Assembly: GCA_037447655.1 (NCBI GenBank)
Contig: JBBHKE010002465.1
Coordinates: 1-48,670 of the forward strand
Direction of reading: 5' to 3'
DNA length: 48,670 bases
Source: Zygnema cylindricum
Taxonomy: Eukaryota; Streptophyta; Zygnematophyceae; Zygnematales; Zygnemataceae
In this document: positions 21,870-33,327 of the stretch, piece by piece
Layout: each line of letters starts with the position of its first letter
Numbering within the stretch: position 1 is the first letter of the stretch
Translations under genes and position numbers: made by a program
The notes under the pieces: model-generated
Database searches by the model: none
Seen by the model: only the letters and a program-made list of their open reading frames with translations
What the model was told of the DNA's origin: nothing

Positions 21870-23029
21870 TGTTGATATTTGTGTATTTTCTAGGTCTTTA
21901 CTAAGATAAAAAAATAGCAGAGGCAGTCTGCCTCTTCTTGATATTTGTGTATTTTATAGGTCTATACAAGGATAGAAAACGGCATAGGCAGTATGCCTCT
22001 AACTCCTTTCTCCAAGCCCCCACACTTGTAGAAGTCACTGAAGGCTAGATAGGGAGACAGAGCCATGGCTGCCTAGGCCTTCTAGAAAGACAAGAGTAGA
22101 AATTGGTAGCTTTACCAAAAATAGATTTGACGGACCCAGGATTTGATCTTGGTACATACCGTCCGTCAAATCACCCGTAACCGTTAGCTTTATCCTATAG
22201 CCTAAGATTAATGCTAAAATATATAGAGTACGATAATTATTTCAATATAAACCACGCAGCATGTTTCATTTAACAAATTACGTGACAGACTGTACACGGA
22301 TATGAACCAGATCGCACTAATTCCAGACCGCACAAAATTAACGAAACGACATTTTATTTCGACGGACAAAATCAAACATCAGTTATGGATCGCAAGGCCA
22401 TGGTACGAGCCGACATTGCATAATGGTCAGTTTGGCGGTTTCCGGTCACCTTTACACACGATAACACGTGGAAGCATCTGATTAACTTGCAGAATCTCCG
22501 GGAAGCATCACACCAAGTCAAGATGTGACAAGCGTCACCATTATGGCCATGTTGTACAATGTCTGTACAGAAAGTACTATGACGCCTGTACTTTTCTACA
22601 CGGTGCAATCCTATGAGTGGCGCTGTAATTCAATACAAGGGGTTTTAAAGAGAGAATATGACTTAACATTTTTCTAGTAGGTAGCCGCCTATCTTTGAGG
22701 GCACCCTTGTATAAAAGGCTAACTTTTCAGTGATTCTTTTTGCTGCGGACTCGAAAAGTCCAAGCTACACAAGGATGTAGTCGGTCAGAGTTTTTGCCTG
22801 CCTGGGTGACTACATTTATAAGTGAAAGTCAAAGTGTGGGAATGTATCCAAATACTCATGTTCCAACTTTGCATTATGTGGGGAACTGAGCACACATAAA
22901 GTCTTCTTTCACAAGGGTGAAGCTGTATTGGGGATATGATTGTAAGTGGGTCAGTCATCTGGGTTTGTATCAACTTGGAGTCGACACTATCTAGATTAGC
23001 TTCTTTCGATCTACGATTTCTGTGTGGCA
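21870..23029 (+). mobile_element. 5' LTR and leader, copy D (plus)
   Basis: Starts TGTTGATATTTGTG inside hAT coding sequence and runs to the gag ATG at 23030. The first 66 bp are tandemly duplicated (TTGATATTTGTGTATTTT at 21872 and 21938). It is an inverted match of 23790-24935. It carries a G-box CACGTG at 22465-22470. Confidence 0.75.
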
Positions 23030-23785
23030 ATGGAGCCCATAGGATTTCAGGTTATAGGCCCTCCATCTAGGGTGCCTATGTTTGATGGAACAAACTTCAC
23101 TTATTGGGAATTTACTATGGAGGGATTGCTTTTCGAAAAGCACTTCTGCGGAATATTTTCGAGACAAGTGAGGTGTCCGCCATCGAGCGTTGGATGATCT
23201 CACTGTGGAGATTCATCTTGGGCTTCCCAGAGAACGAATCGGAGTTCAGATGCAACGGAAGGTGAAGGGAGAATCATTGCTATGGAAGAAGGAAAAGGGG
23301 GGAAGGGTAAATGAACACATATGGTGAGGGGAGCTAGGCTCTCGGCTACGGTTCCACTTGTAGGGGTTATAGCATAACAAAAAAGTGAAGAAAATGACAG
23401 GAAAATCTAGGTATATGAAAACACTATAGCAAAACATCTCATGCTTAGAAACGTGTCTAAGTTCATAGTTATCACTCATATAGCTTTAACCAAATCTTTG
23501 GAAATTTGGGAAACACAGTTTCATATTTATAAAAGTGAGACTATACAGAGGCAGTAATTAGTGAAAAAGGAAATAGAGGCCTAAGTTTATAAAGGCGGTA
23601 GCATGATAGAGTTTTGCAATGATATTGATGCGTTATATGTTGAGCTTGCTAGTGCAGGATATGTAGAATTTGTGGAGAGAAAGATTAACACACTAATCAT
23701 GAAACTCCTTGATGAGTACCAACACATTATTAACCTTATGCAGGAAATGGATGGCTCCTCATGGACTTGGAGCATTACCATGGGG
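23030..23785 (+). pseudogene. Ty1/copia gag fragment
   Basis: The ATG at 23030 opens MEPIGFQVIGPPSRVPMFDG followed by TNFTYWEFTMEGLLFEKHF, the gag N-terminal block. Stops and shifts follow, then MIEFCNDIDALYVELA (near 23603) to SWTWSITMG (near 23780). It ends where an inverted LTR copy begins. The central part matches the gag at 26400-27101. Inactive. Confidence 0.8.
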
Positions 23786-23789
23786 ATGA

Positions 23790-24935
23790 AATTCTATGGG
23801 CTCCATTGCCACATAGAATTTGCAGATCCAAAGAAGCTAATCTAGATAGTGTCGACTCGAAGTTTATATAAACCCAAATGATTGACCCCTTGACAATCAG
23901 AGCCCCATTACAAATTCACCTCTGTGAAAGAAGGCTTTTGTGTGCTCTATTCCCCCACAGAATGCAAAGTCAGAATATGATTTTTGGATAAAATTCCCCA
24001 CTTTGAATTTCCCTTATAAATACAGCCACTTGGGCAAGGAAAACCTCTGACCGACTACACCCCTGTGTAGCGTAGACTCCCCAGAGGCCGGAGCAAAAAG
24101 AATCACTGAAAATGGTTGACTTAGTTGATAGTTATGGCTGGCCAAAGTTTGCCTTTTCATACAAGATGCTCTCTAAGAGAGGCGGCTACCTACCAGAAAT
24201 ATTCTAAGTCCTAAAACCCCTCTCTATGCCCCCTAGTACTAAGGTACGGACCAATTACAAGACTGTAAAGTACATAAAGGTACAGGTGTCGGTGTACCTT
24301 TTGTACGACCATCGTACGACATGGCCAAAAAGTCGACACATGCCATATCCGGATTTGTTCATATAATCCCCAGAGTTTCCGCAAGCCAACGTGGTCGTGC
24401 CACGTGTTAATTGACGTTTCGATGAACGCAAACCGCCAAAAACCTATTCTGCGATCTCGACATCTATCACGTCCGTCCGATTAGAACCGACTTTCAATTA
24501 TAGCCGTCAAAAATTGATGCTCGGTATCGGTTTCGTCACCATACCGTACTCCGTACTATAAAAAACTGTATCTATGCATTATGTGTCTATTTGTTGTTAA
24601 ATGAATTAGTCTACGTGTAACTATTTAAATATTTATCAAACCCTATACATCCTAGCACTAGTCCTAGACTTAACGGACAAAGCTACCGGGCACCGGTTAT
24701 TTGACGGACGGTATGTACCAGGTTCAAATCCGGGTTCCGTCAAATACCTTATTAGTAAACCTACCATTATCTACTCCTGTCTCCCTAGAGAGCTTAGGCA
24801 GCCATGGCTGAAGCTCTCTATCCAGCCTTTAGTGACTACAACAAGTGTGGGGGCTTATAGAAGGGAGTCAGAGGCAAACTGCCTCTGCTCTTTTCCAATC
24901 CTAAAACATACCTAGAAAATACTCAAATATCAACA
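23790..24935 (-). mobile_element. 5' LTR, leader and gag ATG, copy B (minus)
   Basis: Minus strand TGTTGATATTTGAG starts at 24935; the leader ends at the gag ATG (23804-23806) and only about six codons of gag follow before the junction. It forms an inverted repeat of about 1.1 kb with copy D around the gag fragment. A G-box lies at 24401-24406. The outer flank AAATAAGGGGAG (minus strand) looks like a primer tract. Confidence 0.75.
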
Positions 24936-26089
24936 CTCCCCTTATTTTCTAGTCTGTTTTCCTTTGGACTCCCACACACAAATAAAAAAACACTCCTTCC
25001 CCCTTTTCCCTTTTATTTATTTATTTTTTCCTTTCATAAAATTTAAGAAAATACTATCGTATTTAAAACAGTGCATTAGATGAACCAAAATAATAATTGC
25101 ATCACACATTTTTTTTAGCATCCCACTTTTCATAAATCCGAGCAAAGATTTTATCCACCTCATCTCTTTTCCATCCACACTAAATCCAATTTCCCTCTTG
25201 CAATTCAAGCAACCAGCCCCATCTCCAATATGCAACACACACCCAGATGCTAACCCTTTTACAGACACACCTTCATAAATGCCATCACTTCCTTTAGTGA
25301 TGTCTGTTGTTTTGGAAAGCTTTAGTCCTCTCTATGCCTCGAGTGTGAGAGAGAGAGTTTCACGACTTAGCATATATTCGGTTGTAAGTTTGGTTCAGTA
25401 CAAACCAGAGTTGATGTTGCACTATCTCGGTAGGGAGTTCACCTTTGTATACACTCCCGAGACACACGTCACTACAAGAAAGAAGACAGTCCAAAATATC
25501 CGTTTGTTGGTGCATAAATACACTTGAGGACGAAATGGCACATGGAGATTTGTTTTTGGTGCCAAATTTGATATGGACGCGGCGGACGGAGATTGCCGAC
25601 AAATGCTGGTCCGTGTGGACCACATACACGAAAAATGACGTGGCATACAGAATCCTACTCCTTTGTAAATATTTGGTTTAGTAGATTTTTGTCATTGTGT
25701 GGTTAGCGGATTAGTGTAGGATTCTTTTTTGTATGACGTACCTTGTGTTAGGTAGTATGTGTCAGGTAGTTAATGTTTGGCTGGTATGCCTCCGTACGTT
25801 CAGCAACATAGGCTTCAGAGTATATGAGTAGGACTTAGACATTTTTGGAGTTATGAACATTTTGTTGTCATAACTGTGCAGCCTGTTTTTGGCATTTTTA
25901 TCTGTGAATATCTCACAGATCTGATGGAAAAATTACTTGTAATTTCGTGTGTGTGTTCATCTTGATATTATCTACATTGTGGTAGATTTGCAGAGCTATT
26001 GTGTCTCTGGTTTGGTTTTTATCAACTGTTGAAGTTGTTGTTTTTCAGACCGGTTTTTGTGAAAGTTTCTAGCTTGGTTTAGTTTTGAG
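24936..26089. other. unassigned, probably LTR/leader of another element
   Basis: No recognisable protein. The right part (25700-26089) runs into a Ser-rich ATG frame at 26090 that looks like a copia gag start, so part of this may be a plus-strand LTR and leader. No boundaries could be assigned. Confidence 0.35.
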
Positions 26090-26195
26090 ATGACTACACC
26101 GGCATCTTCATCGTCTTCGGTTCCAGCTGTTGTCTCAGAACAACAATTTCAAACCCATTACCCTCAAAACATGAACTTTCGTCACTCTCTCCCAT
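26090..26195 (+). pseudogene. possible copia gag N-terminus
   Basis: The ATG at 26090 opens MTTPASSSSSVPAVVSEQQF, a low-complexity start common in plant copia gags. After about 35 codons the sequence becomes the antisense of the minus-strand gag. Low certainty. Confidence 0.3.
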
Positions 26196-26199
26196 GGAT

Positions 26200-27643
26200 T
26201 ACTTTCCACTCTCACTTTCTAAATTTATTCCCAAAAAATATTTCTCCTCCCCTAAACCTTTCATTAAATATTCCTCTTCTCCCCTATCTCTTAAAACCCC
26301 TTCTTGTTTCACTTCTCCCCTTTCCTCGGAATCCGTTGAAGTCTCCCTTTCCGACCAATTTTCTGTTTCCAAAATATCAATAAAGTTATCCTCATTATTT
26401 TAATTTTTCCATTTTTCAATAATGGGTCCTAGATCTAACTTACTCATTTCTAAGTCATACTTTCTACAATCCTTGACATCCACATCATGTCTAACTCCCT
26501 CAAGAACCTCACTTCCCTTTACTTCACTTAAACCTCCAGAAACACACTGTTGTCTCCGTGGAATTTCTATGTACTTTTCTCTCTTCTCCATTCTACCGAT
26601 GTGAAGAAGCTCCAAGATTTCTTCATCCTCTTTCTCCTCTTCCCCTTCTTCCTCCTCATTCACATTCCAACTTCTAATTTCTTCCAAACAAGGACGCTTC
26701 TCCATATAGTGACCCGGTTCTCTACAAAAGAAGCAAACCCATTTTTTCAAAGCTCTCTTTTCTTTTCCTCTCCCTCTCTTTCCACCAAAGTTCTGATAAG
26801 GTTTACCTTTGTCTTTCTTCCTCTCATCACGCTTCCGCTGGTCACCACCTGCTATAAATGCATTCACCCTATCACTTCCCCTACGAAACTCCAAAGTGCT
26901 TTCCCTCACAAGAATTATCCCCATGGTAATGCTCCAAGTCCATGAGGAGCCATCCATTCCCTGCATACGGTAAATGATGTCTTCGTACTCATCTGGGAGT
27001 TTCATGATTAGTGTATCAATATTTCTCTCCTCAGATTCTACATATCCCTCACTAGCAAGCTCAACATATAACGCAGCAATATCTTTGCAAAACTCTATCA
27101 TGCTACCGCCTTTATAAACATAGGCCTCTGTTTCTTGTTTTACTAACTGTTGCCGCTGTATAGTCTCACTCTTATAAATCTGAATTAGTGTTTCTCAGAT
27201 TTTCGAAGACTTGGCTAAACTTAAAAGAGTGATAGCTATGGACTTAGACACATATCTAAGTATGAGATGTTTTGCTATAGTGTTTTTTATATTCCCAAAA
27301 TTTTCTGTCATTTTCTTCAGTTTTAGGTTCAGTTATGTTTTCCACAAGTGGAACCGTAGCCGAGAGCCTAGCTCCCCTCACCATCGGTGTTCCTTTATAG
27401 TTTTCCCTTCACCTTCTGTTGCATCTAATCTCCGGTTGGTTTTCTGGAAAGGCCCAAATGAATCTCCATAGTGAGTTTCTTCAAAGCCCGATGGCAGACA
27501 CTTTACTTGTCCCGAAATAATTCCCCATAAGTGCTTTTCGAAAAACAATCCCTCCATTGTAAACTCCCAATAAGTGGAGTCTGTTTAATCGAACATAGGC
27601 ACTCTAGATGGTGGGCCCGTAACATGAAATCTATGGGCTCCAT
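26200..27643 (-). pseudogene. Ty1/copia gag, minus strand
   Basis: The start codon at 27641-27643 follows LTR copy C. The first third is full of stops. From 27101 a 233-codon frame is open: MIEFCKDIAALYVELASEGY, MQGMDGSSWTWSITMG (near 26930), a Lys/Arg-rich segment, and a decayed zinc knuckle CFFCREPGHYMEKRPC (near 26720) in which the last Cys is displaced by two residues. An acidic tail with further stops extends to about 26200. No pol follows. Confidence 0.8.
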
Positions 27644-28392
27644 TGCCACACAGAATTCCCAGATCCAAAGAAGCTAATCTAGATAGTGCCAACTCAAAGT
27701 TTAAAAAAACCCAAATGATTGACACCTTGACAATCAGAGCCCCCTTACAGCTTTACCTCTGTGAAAGAAGACTTTCTGTGTGCTCTGTTCCCCCATAGAA
27801 TGCAAAGTTAGAATATGAATTTTGGATAACATTCCCCAGTTTGAATTTCGTTTAAAAATGCAGCCACCCAGGCAGGAAAAAACTCAAACCGACTACACCA
27901 TTGTCTAGCTTGGACTCCCTTGAGTCTGCATCAAAAATAATTACTGAAAATGGTCAACTAAGTTGATAGTTATGGCTGGCCAAAGTTTGCCTTTTATACT
28001 ACATGCTCTCTGAAGAGGCGGCTACCTACTAGAAATATTTTAAGTCCTTAAACCCCTCTCTAAGCCCCCTAGTACTGAGGTACGGACCAAGTACAAGACT
28101 TTAAAGAACATAAAGGTACAGGTGTCGGTGTACCTTTTGTACGACCATCGTACGACATGGCCAAAAAGTCGACGCATGCCAAATCCGGATTTGTTCATAT
28201 AATCCCTAGATTTTTGCAAGCCAATGTGGTTGTGCCACGTGTCAATTGACATGGCGATGAACGCAAACACCAAAAACCTATTGCGTGATCTCGACATCTA
28301 TCACGGCCGTCCGATCAGAACCGTTTTTCAATTATAGCCGTCGAAAATTGATGCTCGGTATTCGTTTCGTTGTTGAAACAAATGCGCGGTAT
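27644..28392 (-). mobile_element. LTR and leader, copy C, truncated
   Basis: Close match to 23807-24560 (copy B). It ends at 28392, where another LTR begins, so its U3 start is missing. A G-box lies at 28236-28241. It belongs to the gag at 26200-27643. Confidence 0.75.
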
Positions 28393-28393
28393 C

Positions 28394-29504
28394 TGTTGAA
28401 AAATGGTATTTTATATTCTATTTTCTTAGTCACCCTATGATAATTCTGCAATTCTCATACTTGTCATAGTCACTAAGAACTGACAGGTAGCCATGGTTGC
28501 CTAGACAGATGAGAAGATAGGGAGAAGACATGGCTCTTGCAAAAATCAGACTGTCAAAGATATGATTTGATCATGTGACCTCTTGACCACAGCCGTACGG
28601 AGTAGCCGTCCGCCTTATGCGTTAGGTCTTGACGAAACGATAAATGTATTGTGTTTGATATGTATTTAAAAGATGAAGCGGCGACATATTCTTTTTAACG
28701 ACTTACGGAACGAAACGAAACTTGGAAATGTGTGGTACCGCACGAAATGCAGTACCGCAAAAAATGAATGAAACAACATTTGATTTCGACGGACGAAATT
28801 AAACATCATTTTGCAATCGATGGCTTGCAAAGAAGAACGGAATTTTAACGGTCAACACGGAATGTTGACCGTTGAAATTCAGCAGTCAACACAGAACATT
28901 GACCGATGAATTTCAACGGTCAACATTTTTTCGGCGCGCCGTCAGATCGAACGGCTAAAATTAATCGCCATAATACATTGGGACGGCACGCGTGAGTGCC
29001 GGTATGCCGAGAATATTTTCTGGCATTACTTCGCCAAAGTGGAGAGAGAATGACACGTGGCATCATCCTATAGGATGCCCGAGAAGAATGGGACGGAATT
29101 ACGACGACTTATATGCCATGTGGCAGACGGAGAATGGTGCCGAATAAATACGTACATAAAGTACCGCGACTACAATACTTTGTACATACATAATTTAGTG
29201 CATGATGATTTTTGATTGGTTTAGAGGAGCTGTGAGTGGGTTCTTAGGACTTAGACAATTTTTAGAAAGTCCTCTCTCCTAGAGGCCATCTGAATAAATT
29301 TGATGTCTTTGAAAAGCCATAACTTAATGCTCATGTGAGCAAATTCAGTGACTCTTTTTGCAGCGGACTCAAGGGAGTCCAGGCTACAGAGGGGTGTAGT
29401 TGGTCAAAGTTTTTGCGAGCCAGGGTGGCACTTATTCATTGCCAAAGTCAAAAGTGCAAATATTATCCTAGAGGTTTCATATAAGCAAGACATTATGTGT
29501 ACCA
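28394..29504 (+). mobile_element. 5' LTR and leader, copy E (plus)
   Basis: Starts TGTTGAAAAATGG, like the LTR at 6489, and runs to a gag ATG at 29505. The leader part (29340-29400) is close to copies A-D (GACTCTTTTTGCAGCGGACTC), while U3 is different. G-box at 29054-29059. Related to the debris at 240-650. Confidence 0.7.
28846..28928. promoter_or_regulatory. W-box cluster in LTR U3
   Basis: Five TTGACC/TTGACT cores on both strands in about 85 bp (AACGGTCAACA, TGTTGACCGTT, GTCAACA, ATTGACCG, AACGGTCAACA). W-boxes are WRKY sites in plants. Regulation is inferred only. Confidence 0.45.
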
Positions 29505-29688
29505 ATGGAGGTCACAGAATTACAGGTTATGGGCCCACCCTCTAGGGTGACCATTTTCAATGGAATAGGGTTTATTTATTGAGAAACCATGATGAGGGGT
29601 GCATTGTTTAAAAAATGGCTATGGGGCATCGTGAGTGTTAGTGTGCGTCGGCCATCCGCAAAACTGGAAGTTCCACCAAGGTTTGCTT
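29505..29688 (+). pseudogene. Ty1/copia gag start fragment
   Basis: The ATG at 29505 gives MEVTELQVMGPPSRVTIFNG, homologous to the gag start at 23030, with a stop near 29580. It ends at the hAT fragment that starts at about 29689. Confidence 0.75.
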
Positions 29689-30526
29689 GATGTAGCTACT
29701 AGGTGGTGGTCTACTTATTATATAATTGCTTCCATTTTAAATTTGAAGGAACCATTAATTGGTTTGATGACAACAACTGTTCGAATAAATGCAAAATTAA
29801 GTGAAGAGTCATAGATTGTTATCGAAAGAGGAGTCATTCTTTTGAAACCTTTTATGGTGGCTCAAAGAGTTTTGAAAGGAGAAAGTTTTTTCATATTGAG
29901 TTGGGTTACTATAATAATCAACTCAGTTCTTAAGGAACTGACGAGCGTGGTTCATGGCACCTCAATTCAAGATGACACCTCAATTCAAAATAATAGGCAT
30001 TTGGCAATTCACCTAATTACATCCGAAATGGTTTCTGATTTTGAAACCCGGTTTGGAACTCTTGATCTTGCGACGCTCTCCATGAAAACATTTATCGCTT
30101 ATGCGTTCGATCCTATGACGAAACAACTTGTTTTTTTGTCTTCTTTAGAACAAGAAAAAGCTTGGCATGAAATACTTTATGTTTTGTTGGAAAAGTTTGA
30201 CGCGGAGGTGCTAAGTTCTCAATCTTTGGAGGTTGGTGCCGATGGTGGAATCTTAGACACTGAAAATATGTCGATTGTGAAAAGAGTGGGGTTGGCTACA
30301 GAAAATGAAAATGATGATGATATTTCGTGAAACCCTTTGAAATGGTGGGTCGGAAATGTCACTTTTTTCCGCATTGAGCTCTTTAGCTCGAATAGTTTTA
30401 GCTATACGCGCTACTTCGGCTCCTTCGGAGCGGGTATTTTCAGCTGTCGGTCGAATTGCCACGGTGAAAAAAAACCGGCTTAGTTCGGAGTCCGTTGAAA
30501 ATCAGGTTTTTTTAAATGGATCTTGA
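29689..30526 (+). pseudogene. hAT transposase, C-terminal part
   Basis: Starts at DVATRWWSTYYII (29689), a conserved hAT block. A TAG lies near 29812. The frame then runs from 29842 through FETRFGTLDLATLSMKTFIAYAFDP to a stop at 30328, then NPLKWW. After a frameshift near 30390 comes the dimerisation motif TSAPSERVFSAVGRIATV (30413-30466) and the normal end at 30524-30526. The core between FREIITGL and TRWWSTY, including the RNase H-like catalytic region, is missing. Probably the other end of the element at 21360-21869. Confidence 0.85.
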
Positions 30527-31560
30527 AAAGCAACGGAGTCCCTCATAATGTTCGTGGATGAAAATGGGAAAGGGGTTGAAAGAGAATGAAGTAATGATGA
30601 TAATGCACAAAAATTCGAGATTTCAGTAGTGGGTGGAAATGTTCATCCAAAAAAATTTATGTGTGGTATTTTTTTATTTTTATTTTTGTACATTTTTAGA
30701 ATGTAACGGTTGAAATATTTTAGATTTTAGAGGAAAAAATTTTAAAAGATAGGAATTTTACAATTTTCAGATTTTGGAAATTTAAAACATTGACAATGTA
30801 GAAGTGGATTTTGAAATTTGACGTTGAAGATTTTTGTAGATTGAGAATTGATAAGTTAAGAATTCTATAATTTTCAAATTTTTAATTCTGTGGTTTTTGA
30901 AATTTAAAACATAGACAATTTTGTAATTGGATTTTCAAAAAGTTGACATTTAAGACTTTTGGAGATTGAGAATTGGTAATGAAGGAATTTTACAATTTTC
31001 ATAATGTGAAATTGGTGATTTTGCAAGATGTGAAGTATTGAGAATTTGGGAATTAAATTATAGAAATTATGACATGTAATTGATTATGTATGTTGGTGAA
31101 TTGAGGCATTGGAAACTTGTATGTTAATGCCTCTAAGCTGGACTAGAAATAGGACTAAGAAATATAAAATATGCATTAAATAACGTTATGTACCGAATTA
31201 ATGTAAAAGGAATTTGCGACAATAGCGAATAATCGTCCAAATTTCAGCTTATGTCTTTATTTTGCCCGGCCTTATTGCGGATCGTTTCTAAAATGGAGTG
31301 AAAATGCATTAAAGTAAAAAGCCAATATAGACAAACAATGGAAGTGATATGAGGGCGTAACTAACGTTTCAAAAAAAAGTAACAATCAAAATGACAATTT
31401 GGACGAGTATGAGAGTGTAGAACCCACGTAAAACCCTCTTAAATTACAAATAATTAAGGAAAAATCGCGATTTTTTACCGAAATCGGGAGGAAGGGGGTC
31501 TGCGGCGCGTCCGGAGAATAACACTTACAATTTAGTGTACTAGCGTACATTCATCTATAC
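30527..31560. repeat. AT-rich DNA with 122-bp tandem duplication
   Basis: AAATTTAAAACAT and its surroundings recur at 30778 and 30900 (unit about 122 bp, region 30751-30996, degenerate). The rest (31000-31560) is AT-rich without recognised features. It may be the 3' non-coding end of the hAT element. Confidence 0.5.
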
Positions 31561-31570
31561 GGTCCGTGCA

Positions 31571-31705
31571 GTTATCGCCGATAAATGTCGCTATCGGTGT
31601 TATCGCCGATAAGTAACCGATAATATCGATTATTTATCAGTGATAACACTGATAACGATATCTCATACCAATATATCGGTTATCGACAAATCCTTACCGA
31701 TACAC
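31571..31705. repeat. TATCG-rich repeat, copy 2
   Basis: Dense ATCGGT/ACCGATA words ending TTACCGATACAC, the inverse of the start of 20029-20120. Probably a small inverted-repeat element family. Confidence 0.5.
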
Positions 31706-32568
31706 AACTCCACTTATAACAGACCAAAAATATATTCTTTTGTTCTCGGGAAAAAAAAGAATGTTTGGACACCGCATGTCTGAATACAAACCACGCTATT
31801 TTGTTTCGGCCAGGAAGATGATGCGACGCACCAAATAATGAAGCATAATTCCGCTTTCTGCGAGGAGTCACGTGGATTATGATTATCCATGCGCCAATCA
31901 TAAATACTGCTATAGTACATCGCGTATCGCTATTAGGGTAATGCCCCATGTACTTGTAACTTAGCGAACTTACTTTGTATTTTAGCGCGGATCCGGCGGA
32001 CCTGGATTTCAGATGTCTCTACGTGTTTACTCGAAATTGTTACTTAAGTTTGTGACGATTGTATACGTCGACAATACCCGTGACGGCTGTCACCGTGTAC
32101 AATTTGTCTTTGCCACACCGTATTTTTGAAGCGTTGCAAGACACATCGTAACTTTTGAAACTATTTGGCTTGCCGCATGTCATTGCGTGACATCGTAGAT
32201 GTACAACTTTGCACGCGGGGCTGTACGACATGCCTTTGGGTAAACCTCTCCTGTCCGGCCGCCATGACTTCCTAGATTTTTCACCTTCGCAAATTTTCAA
32301 CTTTGCGTGAAATGACGTACACTGACAGCTTGCCAGAATATGTCTATGTACTCATGTAGGAACGTTTTTTTTCTAAACCACCTTTTAAATTCACATCATC
32401 TTATTTCGTACGTTATACATCCGTTGGTTGTTGTTTCACCCTTTTTTAAAACTTTTAAACAATTTGAAGTGAAACGCTATTTCAAACTTTATTTAACCGC
32501 TCTTCGTTGTCCATGTGTCACGTGTCATTCTGTGACAATTGTGACTCGCTTTGACTTTCTGCGAACCC
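31706..32568. other. unassigned
   Basis: No coding signal. Only short frames are open. A terminus-like word (CGCTATTAGGGTAATG, near 31926) resembles the 33.3-kb element ends. Confidence 0.35.
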
Positions 32569-33279
32569 TAAAGGCGTGTTCCCATGTGTTCAAGTATGGG
32601 TTTTTTTCCGTCTTTTACACAGAAAATGTGACTTCCAACGAGAAATATTAAGCCGTAGGAAAAATGGGCAAAAACTCAAATTCATTTTGCGTCATCTTGG
32701 AACTTGAAAGGTACGACGATTTGGCAGTTTTATCATCGCGACCCACTTCCAACTCATCTTCACACTTGCACTGGAATCAAATGGCGACCTGATTTTTATC
32801 AAAATACTACCCTATTGACAAATAGAAAGCCTGTATTGCATGCGTCAAAAGTTTTATTTTCTTTTTTGCAGTTGGGACAATACACGAAAAAAAAATTGTT
32901 TGTCCGTTTGCTTATGTTGTCCACATGTGGGCGTCTACAAATGTCATTTTGTAGACGTAGGCGATTGCTTATGTTGTCCACTTGTGGGCGTCTATAAATG
33001 TCCGTTGTCGTCGACAATTGTCCTAGTATGTCAGGAGCTCGTTGCGGCGTACAAATGTCCGCAGTTTGTTCCGAGATCGTTTGCGTCTACAAATGTACGC
33101 AGTTTGTTGGCGTCTACAGGTGTCGCAAGTATTGGCGACATGTACAACTGCCACATATTCGAAATAATGAACGCGCAAGTAACGATTGACATCGGCACAC
33201 TTTGAAAAGTACACCGTAAAATCAGCGCTATAATCCAAAATAACGTTTCAAGCTATCGGTTACATGGGAACACGCCCTA
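32569..33279. mobile_element. hAT-like TIR element, about 711 bp
   Basis: Left end TAAAGGCGTGTTCCCATGT and right end ACATGGGAACACGCCCTA form an 18-19 bp imperfect inverted pair with 15 perfect bases. Both ends fit the hAT start pattern YARNG. The flanks do not give a clean 8-bp duplication. No transposase is inside. Confidence 0.55.
32910..33023. repeat. 57-bp tandem repeat
   Basis: GCTTATGTTGTCCAC, then TGTGGGCGTCTA, recurs at 32910 and 32967. Shorter variants (GCGTCTACAAATGTACGCAG) follow to about 33120. It sits inside the 711-bp element. Confidence 0.75.
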
Positions 33280-33327
33280 AATCCCTAAATCCGCCTTCGA
33301 ACCGACAATTTCCACTGTTCGATACCA

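Noticed and set aside
22372-22608. 78-codon minus-strand frame within LTR copy D
   Set aside because: Not conserved in frame among LTR copies A, B and C; no motif.
26196-26945. Plus-strand Ser/Phe/Leu-rich frames
   Set aside because: Antisense of the minus-strand copia gag; only the first about 35 codons at 26090 might be an independent gag start.
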